In this document: positions 21,456 through 33,516 of the stretch, one piece after another | Layout: each line of letters starts with the position of its first letter | Numbering within the stretch: the stretch's first letter is position 1 | Source: Microvelia longipes | Lineage: Eukaryota > Arthropoda > Insecta > Hemiptera > Veliidae | DNA: 64,000 nucleotides | Direction: 5' to 3' | Assembly: GCA_018340805.1 (NCBI GenBank) | Contig: JACMZG010001914.1 | Location: 51,762,146 to 51,826,145 of the forward strand | Position numbers and translations under genes: made by a program | Notes under the pieces: generated by a model | Seen by the model: the letters and a program-made list of their open reading frames with translations, nothing else | Told to the model about the DNA's origin: nothing | Databases searched by the model: none

Positions 21456-21568
21456 ACGAAACTTATTTTTTCGTCATTAGGGACCTCTGAAACGGATTTG
21501 TGTCGTGGTCCGAGGTTCAAATTCCGCCATGACGCCTATCCCATTAGGCGAATTTCCAAAGGAAATTC

Positions 21569-23517
21569 GCTAAAACAAGCAAATCAATCAATGTCAGATC
21601 ATATCAATAGTTTTAATGACATATTTGAAAAACTGAATGAAATTGACTTCAAAGTTCCTGAAGAATTTTTAGTCGTTTTAATGTTGTGTTCATTACTGGA
21701 GGAATACGATAACTTCAGATGTGCAATGGAATCTCGAGATGATCTTCCAAAGATGGATATTCTTCAAACTAAATTAAAAGAAGAAGAAAATAGAAGATTG
21801 GAAATTAAATCTGAAAAAGAAGAAACCAATCAAGATGCACTTCTACTTCATAAACAATTTAGAAGAAAAACTTATGAAAATAAAAATTTGAATCCATCTT
21901 CATCTCGTAGAAAAGGTACTAAGAAAACCCCAAAGCATGATTCCTTTGATTTCTCTCTAAATGTTTATTCAGGTAATAAACAAATCAATGATAACGTTTT
22001 CTGTCTAGATTCAGGTGCTAGCTCGCATATGTGTGGTGACAAAAAATGTTTTTATACATTTAAACCTGTTAAGGACACATATGTATACCTCGCAGATAAG
22101 AGCAAATCAATTGTTGAAGGTGTTGGTAATGTAAGTGTTATCATACAAAACAAACAATACAATATTAAAAATACCTTATACATACCTACACTAAAAACTA
22201 ATCTGCTTTCAATAAGTAAACTTACTCAAAACAATAAAACTGTAACTTTTAATAACAAAAAGGCTACAATTAAAACACTCGATAGAAGAACCTTAATTAG
22301 GGCAAAACTTGTAGATAATTTGTATAAAGTACGTTACAGCTATGATCAATCTAAAAAGAAAGAACATAGTTATAACACTGATACTATTGATAATACTCAC
22401 CTCTGGCATTTACGCTTAGGCCACTTAAACTTTACTGATTTAAACAAATTAGAAAAGAACAAAATGGTTCATGGTATTAAACTTGACCAAAAATCTAAAC
22501 CAAATAAAAACTGTGAAGTCTGTGTTAAGGGGAAGTTGGCACGAACGCCGTTTCCAAAACAATCTAATACTAGATCAGAAAATGTCCTGGACTTAATTCA
22601 CAGTGATATATGTGGACCTATGAGAACACAGTCTTTAGGGGGAGCTAAGTATTTTGTTACCTTTATTGATGACAAATCACGTAAAATACGAGTTTATTTC
22701 CTTAAAGCAAAATCTGAAGTATTTAATGCATTTAAACAATTTAAAAATGAGGTTGAGACACAAACCGGGAGAAAAATTAAAATTCTTCGTTCTGATAACG
22801 CTAAAGAATATCTAAGCGGTGCATTTAGTGATTATCTAAAGCAAGCTGGTATTAGACGTCAACTTAGTGTGGAATACAGTCCACAGCAAAACGGGGTTGC
22901 CGAACGAGCCAACCGTACTCTGGTCGAAATGGCTAGGTGTTTGCTGATATCCACAAATCTGCCACCCAGTTTGTGGGCAGAAATGATTTTAACATCTACT
23001 TATATTAGAAATCGCTGTCCCACTTCAACTCTTCAAGGAATAACACCTGAAGAAAGTTGGTCTGGACGTAAACCTACAGTAGCTCATTTTAAAATAATAG
23101 GTAGCAAAGCACTAGCTCTAGATCCCACCCCGAACAAAGGCAAATTTAGGTCTAAAACTAAGGAATATGTCCTGGTGGGGTATTCAGAGGAGTCTAAAGC
23201 ATACCGTTTATGGGAAAGGGGCACAAAAACTACAATAAAAAGTAGGGATGTCAAATTTTTTGAGGAGCCCAATGAGCTTACTGCTATGAAAAATAATATT
23301 GAGTTGTTAGAGTCAAAAGAACCTAATAACGAAACATTAGATTTTTCTGATTTAGTGGTCAACAACAATAATTATATTGAAAAAGTACCTAATGATCCTA
23401 TTGAGAGAGTGACTCAGATTTTGAGACACCAATCTCAGAATGCTCTAATTCAGCCTCAGATAATGAGAGTTCTTCTGAAGGGCTTACAGGCATTCCAGAA
23501 CTGTACAGTTCAGTAGT
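21569..23517 (+). pseudogene. copia gag C-terminus, protease and integrase
   Basis: The open frame starts at 21498 in the nested element; copia sequence starts at about 21569 (LKQANQSMSDHINSFNDIF). In order: end of gag; a K/R-rich stretch where the CCHC knuckle should be but is missing; protease with DSGASSHM; GAG-pre-integrase zinc region HLWHLRLGHL...CEVC; integrase with catalytic D (LIHSDICGP), D (ILRSDNAKEY) and E (GVAERANRT). From about 23480 the frame is shifted, so the last ~30 aa are not copia-like. The protease and integrase catalytic residues are intact. Confidence 0.9.
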
Positions 23518-25227
23518 TAAGGGATCTAAAAGTACTAACATTAAAAATAAAAATAGGGGACCTGGTAGGCCAAAGTTATTAAAAACTGGAAAACCAGGTA
23601 GACCGAAAAAATTATATAACAAGAAAAATAAATCTAAAGTCATAAATAATCTAGATCCTACATCTGTCAAAGAAGCCTTAGAAAGTGATAAAGGGAAGGA
23701 GTGGCGTAAGGCCATGCAAGCCGAGTTCGATTCACTAATTGAAAATGACACTTGGGAATTGGTAGATTTACCTAAAGGCCGTAAGCCAGTAAGTTGTAGG
23801 TGGTTATTTAAAACTAAGTTAAATGCCAGTGGTGAAGTTGAGCGTTACAAAGCTAGACTTGTAGCCAAAGGTTTTACCCAAAAATACGGGATAGATTACG
23901 ATGAAACCTTTGCACCGGTAGTTCGTCATAGCTCTATATAAGATTATTATTGCCCTTGCTGTCGAACGGGGTTATCATTTAGAGCAAATGGACGTTACAA
24001 CAGCATTCTTAAACGGCGAATTAGATAATGATATAACTATATACATGAGACAACCGGAACATTTTTCAACTAATGATGGTAAAGTCTGCAAGCTGAAAAA
24101 GGCTATTTATGGTTTAAAACAAGCCAGCAGACAATGGTATATTAAATTAAACCAAGCCCTTTTGTCTCTTAACTTTAAAAAATTAGATAGTGAAAATTGC
24201 ATTTACACATTAAATACAGATAATCAAACATTGATACTAGCTGTTTACGTAGATGATATTATAATAGCTTGTGCAGATCAAAAATTTAATTAAAAAGTTA
24301 AATCTGACCTAGCAAAAAATATTTAAAATTAAAGATTTAGGCAAACTTAATTATATTCTTGGCATTAAAGTTATAACAAATAAAGACTCAATATTTCTTA
24401 CACAGAAAAAATACATAAGTGAGTTAGTTTCAAAATATAACATGTCAGATGCTAAACCAGTATACACACCATTAGAAACAAACATTCACAAAATTTTTGA
24501 ATGTCCAAGTACAGAAGAAGGGGAAGACTTTGATCCAAATTGCTATCAACAATTGATTGGTTCTCTTCTGTACGTGGCGACTTGCACCCGACCAGACTTA
24601 GCTTATACTGTGAGCTTGTTGAGTCAGTATAATTCAATACCAAAAATTGTTCATTGGAATGCTGCCAAAAGGGTTATAAAGTACCTGAAAACAACAGCTT
24701 ACCTTGGGTTGAATTATATGAAAACTGGTAAACCTCTTGAAGGTCTCGCGGATGCAGATTGGGCTGGTGAAACTAAAAGTAGAAAATCCTACAGCGGATA
24801 TGCATTCAAATTGGCTGATGCTGCAGTATCATGGGAAGCCAGAAAACAATCGGTCGTGGCTCTCTCTAGCACAGAGGCCGAATATATCTCGTTAACTAAC
24901 GCAGCTAAAGAAGCAACGTATTTGCGAAGGTTATTATGTGAACTGAAAGCTGAGGAGTTCACAATGACACCGACAGTTTTGTACAGCGACAGTCAAAGTG
25001 CAAAACATTTAGTTGTTAACGAAGGACACCATCCTCGCACTAAACATATTGATGTGCGAAATCATTATGTGAGAGAAGCACATAGGAACGGTGTTGTACA
25101 AATAAAATATTTACAAACAGATCTGATGCCAGCTGATATCTTAACTAAAGGACTGCCAAGGATGAAAACTGAAATGTTCAGGCGGAAGTTAGGAGTCAAC
25201 TCGCATCCAGACACTTACACCCAGTGA
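23518..25227 (+). pseudogene. copia reverse transcriptase and RNase H, frameshifted
   Basis: RT fingers in 23714-23938 ([24 protein letters not shown] motif, TFAPVV), a 2-base insertion near 23937 that creates TAA, then MDVTTAFLNGEL (motif A with catalytic Asp), IYGLKQASRQWY and YVDDIII (motif C). Stop at 24291, more indels to 24441 (LGKLNYILGIKV in a shifted frame). RNase H follows at 24442-25227: DADWAGE, SSTEAEYISL, YSDSQSA, HHPRTKHIDVR. Stop codon TGA overlaps the PPT. At least three lesions; not functional. Confidence 0.92.
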
Positions 25228-25234
25228 GGGGAAG
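25224..25234 (+). other. copia polypurine tract
   Basis: GTGAGGGGAAG sits directly before the 3' LTR, where plus-strand priming occurs in LTR elements. Confidence 0.85.
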
Positions 25235-25345
25235 TATTGGAAATGTCACTGTCATTCAGTGTCAATCTGTTTAATTGTAAAATATTTTAATATATCAGTC
25301 TTTCTTCTGATGTTCAAGTTATAGGGATTAGTTCTTTTTCTAATA
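25235..25345 (+). repeat. copia 3' LTR (111 bp)
   Basis: Matches the 5' LTR with one T insertion and one A/T difference. Followed by the target duplication GTAAA. Confidence 0.93.
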
Positions 25346-25420
25346 GTAAATAAATAAATAAAAAAATTAAAGGACTGAAGTCTTCATTGATCAACCTGGA
25401 ACAAAATAAGAAATATTCCC
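25346..25420 (+). repeat. Continuation of the right hammerhead-bearing repeat
   Basis: After the target duplication, taaataaa...aaaggactgaagtcttcattgatc is the inverse of 19068-19125. It restores the repeat split by copia. Confidence 0.85.
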
Positions 25421-26482
25421 TTTTAAATGAAGTACGGATAAACTTTGCATTTAACCTTTAGCCTAATTAATGGTATTATTCTAAGCATTAAGTTTTAAGT
25501 ATTAAGCTCTATCGAGGTAAAATAGTTGTATAAGAATTGGATCTAGGATAATCATTTCCTGGTTGGCGACTCTTTGTATACCTATCGAGTCATAGCTAAA
25601 TGTTAGAGTATAGAGAAATATCGTAGGAATATAGTGGAGATATAATGTATATTAAAGAGATATAGAGATATTAAATTGCATTACATTATTGCTCCTTTAG
25701 AGCGTAAAGACAACTTTTAGAGATAATTAGACTTTAAATTAAACTTCAAGGAGAGCGATATGTAGGTTAATAGAGAACTTGATATTCAACAACAAAAGCA
25801 CTTTAAAATCAACATCGAATTTTTCAAAATTATTTCGTTTACCCATTTCGCTGCGTTTTTCACATTATTTCAAATTTTACTAATGACGTTTTAAAAGATG
25901 AAAAATTAAAATAAATTGTCTTGAGTTTTATAAATTTGGGTCGTATATGGGAAAAGTTCGGTAGGGCGGTAGGCGGAGGCAGATGGATCCCGCCCCCCTA
26001 GTAAGGTTTTTCTTACATTTAGGAAAGTGGCTCAGTTTGCCCCTATACGCTCATGCTAGCACGTCATGCTACCGATTTGTCTCATCCTCCTCGCTCTCGT
26101 AAACGGTACACATTTTTTTAATTAACTTAATTATAATAAATATAATTAAAAAATATTAATTAAAAAGTATACTCATCGTATTTAAAACATTTTATTTAAC
26201 TTTTCTTTTAATGTTCTTTTCAGTACGGTTTATTAAAGATTGTAATTTATTATTAATTTTTAATCATTTATTTATTTGGATAATTTTAATTTAATCTCTT
26301 CTAATTAAATAAATACCGGGTGGATCTAATTGAAAATGGTGCCTTGATTTTTTTAGGGTACTTAACTACAATTAATTGAATACATTATATAAATTGATAT
26401 TTATCAATAAATATAAAAGATATTTATCTTTTATAGCTTATATGAATTATGTTATAGATAGTATATGTTTCATGTATAATAT
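25421..26482. other. Non-coding AT-rich stretch
   Basis: No coding frame, RNA gene or repeat recognised over about 1 kb. Confidence 0.4.
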
Positions 26483-27282
26483 AAAAAAATCAGGTACGGG
26501 GTACCTCGGAACTTTGCCCCATCACATCGGATTCGCTACGCTCCCTGCTCCTCCCTGCTTTGGACTCGCTTCACTCGTCGTCATAATGTACAAGTCGTTA
26601 AATTTTTACTACAACGCGTCTTCGGACTCGCTTTGCTCGTCCTCAGATAGTAAATTCGTCAGTTTCATTCCCAGCGGTCACCCATCCAGGCACTGACTAC
26701 GATCGATGCTGCTTAACTTTTATGATCTAACGAAAATCATAGATATACTTATCGTGTTAAAATGAAACTTAGTGTAAATATTAAACACATGAAGGAATAC
26801 ACTTGTACCAAATTTCAACTTAATTGGACTTTTTAAAAAACGCACACAAGTCATTTGATAAAAATTAAACCCATGCTGATAATGAAATGCAACTTAACAC
26901 ATATGTTAGTCTTATACACAGCTACATTCGATTTAAATCTTAATCCGATCGCTTGATTTTTTTCCTGAGTCATTATTGCGGGTTCGTGACGTCATAAAAA
27001 CATTATTTCCTGAATAGCACAACTACATGAATAGATTGATTTCTGTGCGAAGTTTAAACTCTTTAGCATAAATACTCACGAGCTACGACGATAACAGACA
27101 CACACACATAAACACACACGCACACACACACACACATTCAGACAGACAACTCTGCGAAAACTATTCAGGAGGCTTTTAAAAAACCTAGAAACGGATAATT
27201 CCGGTGACATCCCGGTTTCGGATTTTTGGCGAACACAATACTTTTCCTATATCCTACGGTATAAGTGAGGAAAAAGTAAAAA
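26483..27282 (-). mobile_element. 5S-derived repeat, copy B (full length, ~800 bp)
   Basis: Minus-strand copy. The right end is caggtacggggtacctcgg, the left end ggtataagtgaggaaaaagta. The 5S-rRNA-like block is 26668-26731: on the minus strand AAGTTAAGCAGC, GTCAGTGCC, GGGTGACCGC match the A box and C box region of 5S rRNA. Tail motifs GGACGAGCAAAGCGAGTCC (26619-26637) are GA hairpins. An interior CA-rich run lies at 27100-27135. Confidence 0.8.
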
Positions 27283-28226
27283 TCTAAAGTATTTTAAAGT
27301 TATTTAAAATAGAATAATAGTATATTATGCTACTAGGCAGCAAAATGGAATTTTGCAGACGAGTTTTATAAATTTGCCCCCGAGCCGAAGGCGAGGGTAG
27401 GCTATGGAAATTACCTGCAGAGGCGTAAGCCGAGGCAGGTAATTAACGCATTTGACAGACGAGGCGAAGCCGAGGCTGGCAAATGGCGAATTACCTGCAG
27501 AGGCGTAAGCCGAGGCAGGTAATTAATTGCACGAGTCTGCAATGTTTCCTTTGCTGCATAGTAGCATATACTATTTTATCTACTAACGGCAGAAAAAATA
27601 CACAAGAGATTATTTTAAATACTTGCTGCGAGATTTTACAGGCAGTAAGACTGCTTTGAAGTAGATGCAACGCTGACAATATCAGGGGGAGTACGGTCCA
27701 ATAACTCGTCAATGTCAACAATGTTTGTATCTTTATTCACTTCACTGTTGTTCTCACTCATTATGTTTTAGTAACCTAACTTTAGTTTACAGATTTAGTT
27801 TTTGATAACGTTCTATTTTTGTAACTTTATATACTTAAACTAAATATAACAACATGAAATACAAAATCTGACGACTTAAACATTAAAAATCTGTCGATTC
27901 ATAAACAGCTGGTAAATAATTTAATTTAATGCCAAAATTATCAGTGTTGCCAATTTGTTTCCAAAACATTATAATTATTAGATAAACAAATGTTAAATGT
28001 TAAACATTTAATAATAATATCGTAATTTTAAGTAACAATAAAGAAAGTTACATACTAGAAACAAACTAGAATAAATCATAGTTTACAAAATAAAACAATA
28101 CCGAAATTCACGCAATAATTTGTAAAATAATAACCTCTGCTCATTCATTTTCCCGCCTAGGGAGTTTTGACTTGTTTCCCATGTTATTTAAATGAGCCAT
28201 AACTCCCTAGTACTTTTTTCATTACC
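27283..28226. other. Non-coding stretch with GA-hairpin repeats
   Basis: Apart from the hairpin repeats at 27410-27526 I see nothing coding. ctagggagtt / aactccctag (28158 and 28201) are short inverse motifs. Confidence 0.4.
27410..27526. repeat. Direct repeat of GA-type hairpins
   Basis: A 37-bp hairpin unit (arms ATTACCTGC and GCAGGTAAT enclosing GGC-GTAA-GCC flanked by GA) occurs at 27410 and 27490. Between them is a variant with GACGAGGCGAAGCCGAGG. Same design as the units at 41640-41790 and 54836-55008. Confidence 0.75.
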
Positions 28227-28293
28227 AAAACATTTTGCGTACTGTTTTGAAACATTTTGCGTACTGTTTTAAAATATTTCCCGTATTGTTTGA
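28227..28293. repeat. Short tandem repeat, three ~23-bp copies
   Basis: aacattttgcgtactgtttt is repeated twice exactly and once diverged (atatttcccgtattgttt). Confidence 0.75.
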
Positions 28294-28809
28294 CAGTGTA
28301 GGTAAAATGACATTTTGCAGCTTAAAAACAGTCCAGTAATGGCTAATTTTGCTGCCGTGAGTAGATAAATGTTATTTATTCTATTTTAGTTATTTCTAGT
28401 TGTAAATAAATACGGAAGTTGCTACTATTATAGCTGGAAATGTAGTCCGGTTTCGGTAGCACAAGCATTCGAGGACGACTGTATGTATGACGAATGGTAC
28501 TAGGATAACGGATGAATTTGATTAATATTGTTTCATTCGGAAGAGTATAACGTAGGATCTATAGCGACCTTTTAATTCGATAGTTTGCAGAACAGATACG
28601 TTTACATGCGGCATTGAATCCACGGATCATCTTTGCATCAATAAATCGATAGTGCGAATAATTCGTACCATTACCGCGCGATAGTGAGTGCGCGTTGACA
28701 GTATGAAGTATGACAGTATGAAGGGATAACCGCCTGGTGAATTTAAGTATCACTAAAAATCTAGGGGTTATAATCTCAAGTTTGTATTGATCCCACAAAT
28801 ATAATATAT
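28294..28809. other. Non-coding stretch
   Basis: No support for a gene. The 79-aa minus frame at 28559-28798 resembles nothing I know. Confidence 0.35.
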
Positions 28810-29835
28810 TATAACCACCTTTAATTTATAATAGATTAAAATAAATTAATTGTATATATCCACCTTTATTAAAGAAACCATTAATGTATCATATATTAAA
28901 ATTTATTGCTTAATTGTTCACATCCCTACATTAATTCAAATTACATAGATTAAATATTAAAACCACCTTTAATTTATAATTGATTGAAATTGATTAATTA
29001 ATTTAAAATATTCACTATGTATTAAATTTATAATTGATTAAAATTAATTAATTATTTTAATATATTTACCATATATTAAATTTATCATACAGATACAAAT
29101 ATAGATATCATATAGATACAAATTAATTAATTAATTTGTATTGATTTACGTTTATTTCCTATAGTTAGAAACCACCTTTAATTTATCATGGATTAAAATT
29201 AATTCATTATTTAATATATCCACTTTTTTTTTATTTAAAATAAAGTAGCCTTGCTGTGGCTCTTTATTTTTCTAAACATGAACCCCTTTCGCATAACATG
29301 TTGTTCTTATTTTTTTTTTTCTTTTAGTGAATTTTCATTTTGTTTCAATATTTGCATTTTTTCAATTCATATCCGCCCTTATTTACTGTAGATTGAAACC
29401 ACCAACAATTTATCATTGAATAAAATTAATCAATTAATTAAATGTATTCACCTTAATTCACCATAGATTAAAATCACCTTTATCATATTAAACTTAATTA
29501 ATTTATCATGCATTAAAATTAATCAATCAATTTAATATATCTACCTTTATTTGCGATGTATTAAAATTACTTAAAATTACTATAGGTTTCAATTAATTAT
29601 TTAATTTCATCTATCTCCTTTTTTTTACATTGACTAAAATTAATTTATTAATATAATGAATATATTTTAATTTTTTAACGACTAAAAGCATTGTTAATAC
29701 ATTCAATAATAAAATAAAGTGAATTAATTAATTTAATCTATTAACCTTTATTCTCTATAGATTAAAACTGCCTTTGACTTTTCACGGATACAAATTAATT
29801 CATTAGTATTATTAATTATTATATAATATACAATA
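28810..29835. repeat. Diverged AT-rich repeats (accacctttaatttat)
   Basis: accacctttaatttat with a following gattaaaattaattaatt recurs irregularly (28814, 28970, 29170, and weaker at 29398, 29470, 29764). It looks like an old, decayed tandem repeat. Confidence 0.5.
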
Positions 29836-29957
29836 CTTTAAATAGAGGTAGACATAATACGCATATAATACTTAAGTACGGAACTTAAGTAAAATAATCA
29901 CATTCTCAGCTTTAATGAATCAAAATGCAACTTAAATAAATTGGAAAAATAAATTAA

Positions 29958-30000
29958 AAATAATCGAAGAATCAGCTACCGTCGATACTTGCTGTTGGGT
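29958..30000 (-). mobile_element. Fragment of the Penelope-like terminal repeat
   Basis: aatcgaagaatcagctaccg...tacttgctgttgg matches 16912-16950 exactly. It stops at the poly(T) of the LINE at 30001, so the LINE probably inserted into, or was joined to, a Penelope repeat. Confidence 0.85.
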
Positions 30001-30599
30001 TTTTTTTTTTTTTTTTTTTTTAAACAAATATCTTTATTTATTAAATTAATATACAAAGTAAAAGTAAAAATTATACATCTTAACTTAAATTTAGAATAAA
30101 AATTAGTGATAAACATAATAAAAAAAGCTCCTACTTTAACATCCTAAGACATTGTGCTGTAGGAGTTGTTTCTGTGCTTAGATCTTTATATTTGATAATA
30201 AATAAATATTAGATAGAAATAGATATACATATATAATTAAAATATTATTATGGGTTAATGTATAAAATAGAGATATAGAATAGATACGGAGATTGTCTGT
30301 CTTATGTACTAGTTTCGAGTTGGTATTTGTATTTAGAGTTTTAGGTGTCGATGAGTAATGTTTTTATTTCTATTTTGAAAGTTTCTAACGTGATAATTTG
30401 TTTGTAAGTATCGTCTAAGTTGTTGTAGAGTTTTGTTGCTTTGTAAGTCCAGTGGTTCTGTTTTTGTAGTTTTGTAATAAGGTTTTCAAATATGTTATTT
30501 ATTTTGGCTCTAGTTTGTCTGTCGTGGGTTATTTGGTTTAGAGAATGTTTTCCTGAATGAATTCTTAAGAGGAAAATGTAGTCTAGTAGTTTGTTAAAG

Positions 30600-31870
30600 T
30601 CAGTATGAATAGTTTTTTTAACAAAGGCTTAGATGGTGTCGTTGTCTGTTTTTACAAATGATTTTGAGAATAGCTTTTGTTGTATTAGTATTGGTTGTTT
30701 GATAGTTTCAGATGCAGATCCGTGAGCTATTAGTCCATATCTTATTATGGAGTCTGCCAGTCCATAATATACTTCTCTTAGCTGCGAAATTTTTAGAAAA
30801 CTTCTAAGTCTATAAAATAAATATCTAAGTTTTTTTAATTTGTCAATCAAAATGTCAATGTGTGATTTCCAGTTGAGATAGCAGTCTATAGTTATTCCTA
30901 GATATCTGATAGTATTCGTCCTTTCTATAGTTGGGCAGTTACAGTTCATGTTGTTTAAGCAAGTTGTGTTTAGAGTGTCTGTATTGTGTATATGTAGTTT
31001 GTTTATGTTAGGCTGTCCATTTGGTCGCATGGAAAAAGTCATAAAGTTAGATTTTCCAGTATTTAGAGTTAGTAAGTTACAATTTAGCCAGTCTTGTATC
31101 AATGCAATTTCTCTTTCGGCAATATTTTTGCTTCCAGCTATTTGCTGAACATAAATAGACTGTATCGTCGCGCAAAAACTGTAAATAGTTCCAGTCAGAG
31201 GTAAAGTAAGTAAGTCATTGGCGAAGGTCAGGTACATCAGTGGTGCCAGAACGGTCCCTTGTGGCAGCGAGTAGTCAGATGTGTATTCGTCACTGAGTAT
31301 TCCGTTGAGTTTTACTCTGTACGTTCTGTCTTTTAGGTAGCTTGTAATCCATTTTATTAAGTGTTCTCCTATGCCTATTTGTCTTAGTTTATGTATCAAA
31401 ATTTTGTGTGGGAAACAAAGTCAAACGCTTTTGTGAGGTCTAAAAAAATAGCTATAATCTTTTTGTCTTTGTCGAGGTTAGGATATATGTAGTCAATAAC
31501 TTGAGCTATGGCGTCTTCTGTACTCCGTCCTTTTCTAAATCCAAATTATCTGTCAGATAATTTATGTTTTTCTTCAAGAAAAGTCATTAAGGATTTTTTA
31601 ACAATTTTTTCAATAATTTTCCCAATAGTCGATGTCAATGATATAGGTCTATAGTTTGTCACAAGTCTTGCGTCACCTTTCTTAAAAATAGGAGTGATTA
31701 TAGCAGTTTTAAGACTGTTAGGAAATACTCCGTTATTTAATGATAGCTTGACAATATGAGCTATTGGGGTTATCAGTGAGTCTACATTATCTTTAATCAT
31801 TGTTACAGTTATGTTGTCATGTCCCGGTCAAGATCCACCTCTCAAATCCATGATTGCATCAAGTACGTCC
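30600..31870 (-). pseudogene. LINE-A reverse transcriptase, damaged
   Basis: In order on the minus strand: TAIITPIFKKGDARLVTNYR and PISLTSTIGKIIEKIV (31800-31546), a stop and frameshift at 31546, FGFRKGRSTEDA, AIFLDLTKAFDFVSH (catalytic Asp of motif A), another shift at about 31400, LPQGTVLAPLMYL (motif B), then SFCATIQSIYVQQ where SFADDT... is expected: the catalytic YADD/FADD box is lost. RYLGITIDCYLNWKSHI (thumb) and the C-terminal SIIRYGLIAHGSASE follow. Not functional. Confidence 0.88.
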
Positions 31871-32099
31871 TTCTGTTCAGTTTTGATAAAGTCAAGCTCG
31901 TGGCATTCGGCTTTCTGTCTGTCTATTTTTATGCTTTTGTCGGGTTCTTTAGGTTTTTTTTGTTTTTATTATATTTTCTGCCATATGTTTTCCAATATTG
32001 TGTAAAAATTCACACATACAATTCGCGGCTTCTTTAGGGTTAGTTTGCGTCGATTTCGTCTTTGTTGCCTCTGTTTTATTGTTTAATTTGTGTGTTTCT

Positions 32100-32925
32100 A
32101 TGTCGTTTGTTTGTATAGTTCATTTACTGTTGTCCAAACTTTTTTAACGTTGTTGTCGCATTTGTCTAGTTTCTTAGCCATGTATTCATTCTTTTCTTTT
32201 TTTATTAGTTTATTTAATTTTTTTTACAGTATTTACCAAAGTAATCTATCAATTTTGTATTAAATGGTTCATTTTTAAGCTTTTTGCTCATTTTCTCCTT
32301 TTTTCTCAATGACACCATCAAGCCGTGAGTAATCCAAGGTTGAATACTGATATATTTTCGTTTTTTTGTAATTTGTTTAGTTTCCGAGGATTCTTCTATG
32401 TAAAAATTCATTTTTGAAATAAACGTTTCTGTAGCCACATTAGCATCCCATGTATTCAACACACTACTCCAGTCGTCTTTAGAAATTAGTTCGTTTAGCT
32501 TTTCTTTGTTCGTTTTTTTTATTGTTATAGTTTCCCTGTTTATTTTGTTGTTTTTTATTTTAGTTTTAATTGATGCTAATATACTGTAGTGGTCAGTGAT
32601 GTTGGTCTTTACAATTTTAGCAGTTGTCACGTCACTTAGTCTATTTGTAACAAAAAAATGGTCAATACTAGTTTTGGTGTCTTTGGTTACTCTAGTGTAG
32701 TCATTAATTAGTGTACATATTGTTGTCCAGTAGTATGTCTATATAATCTTTTTCATATTTATTTAAATATTTATTATTTTTATATATGGTTTTATATTAA
32801 TATTAGTATCACCCACGAGAATCCTATTTTCCGAAGGGAAATCTTGAAAGAGTTGTTTAAGATCTTTGTTAAACTGTTCAAGATTACCATTTGGTGATCT
32901 ATAGAGTATTATAATCTGTATTTGT
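32100..32925 (-). pseudogene. LINE-A APE-type endonuclease, 3' part
   Basis: Minus strand: IILYRSPNGNLEQF, ILVGDTNIN (GDxN motif), SIDHFFV and TDHYSIL (the SDH-type catalytic end), then a linker towards the RT (32630-32214 open, MTTAKIVKTNITDHYSILAS...). The 5' part is in the gap, and a shift lies near 32780. In a live element this nuclease nicks the target DNA. Confidence 0.82.
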
Positions 32926-32995
32926 NNNNNNNNNNNNNNNNNNNNNNNNNNNNNNNNNNNNNNNNNNNNNNNNNNNNNNNNNNNNNNNNNNNNNN
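32926..32995. other. Assembly gap (70 N)
   Basis: Seventy Ns. The two LINEs on either side point away from it. Confidence 1.
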
Positions 32996-33510
32996 TCTCA
33001 CTCGACTCCTTCTCATATCCTTACCCCAAATGAGTATACCTATATCCTTCTGACCTCAACAAACTTCCTGATATCCTTGATTACTTTATAACATCCGCTA
33101 TAAACCACCTACAACCAACACTTCAAGTACTTCATGACCTATCCTCAGACCATTGCCCAGTCCTTTTAACCCTTAATCTTCCCTCTACTTCCACTCCTTT
33201 AAAATCATCATTAATTAACGGACGTATTGACTGGGACCAATTTCAAGACTTACTCAGCGAAAAACTAGACCTAAAGACACCACTGAAAACACCATGAAGT
33301 GGACCAAGCAGTTCAAACTCTAACTATAGCAATACAGACATCAATTTGGCAATCTACGACACCACATAGAAGCAACAACGACAGTCATAATACCTCATTA
33401 CCAACAGACATTCGAAGACTTATAGCACTAAAAAGACGCGCCAGAGCAAGATGGAAACAGACACGTTACCCACAAGACAAGCTACGTTTTTTTATATTGT
33501 CTAGGAGCTA
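32996..33510 (+). pseudogene. LINE-B endonuclease end and linker
   Basis: LDSFSYPYPK... to DLSSDHCPVLLTLNL, which holds the SDH catalytic triplet end of the APE-type nuclease of Jockey elements, then a linker with one frameshift near 33295 and a stop at 33509. Confidence 0.75.
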
Positions 33511-33516
33511 AGACAA

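Larger units (their letters stand above)
30001..32925 (-). mobile_element. LINE-A (CR1/Rex-like?), minus strand, 5' end in gap
   Basis: The poly(A) tail is the T run at 30001-30022, with a ~600-bp 3' UTR next. RT and APE endonuclease follow to the gap edge. The 3' ~750 bp recur at 61047-61798, so this is a genuine repeat family. Non-LTR elements of this kind insert by target-primed reverse transcription. The RT style (PIFKKGD, NYRPISLTST) fits a CR1/Rex-like rather than Jockey clade; the clade is inference. Confidence 0.88.
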
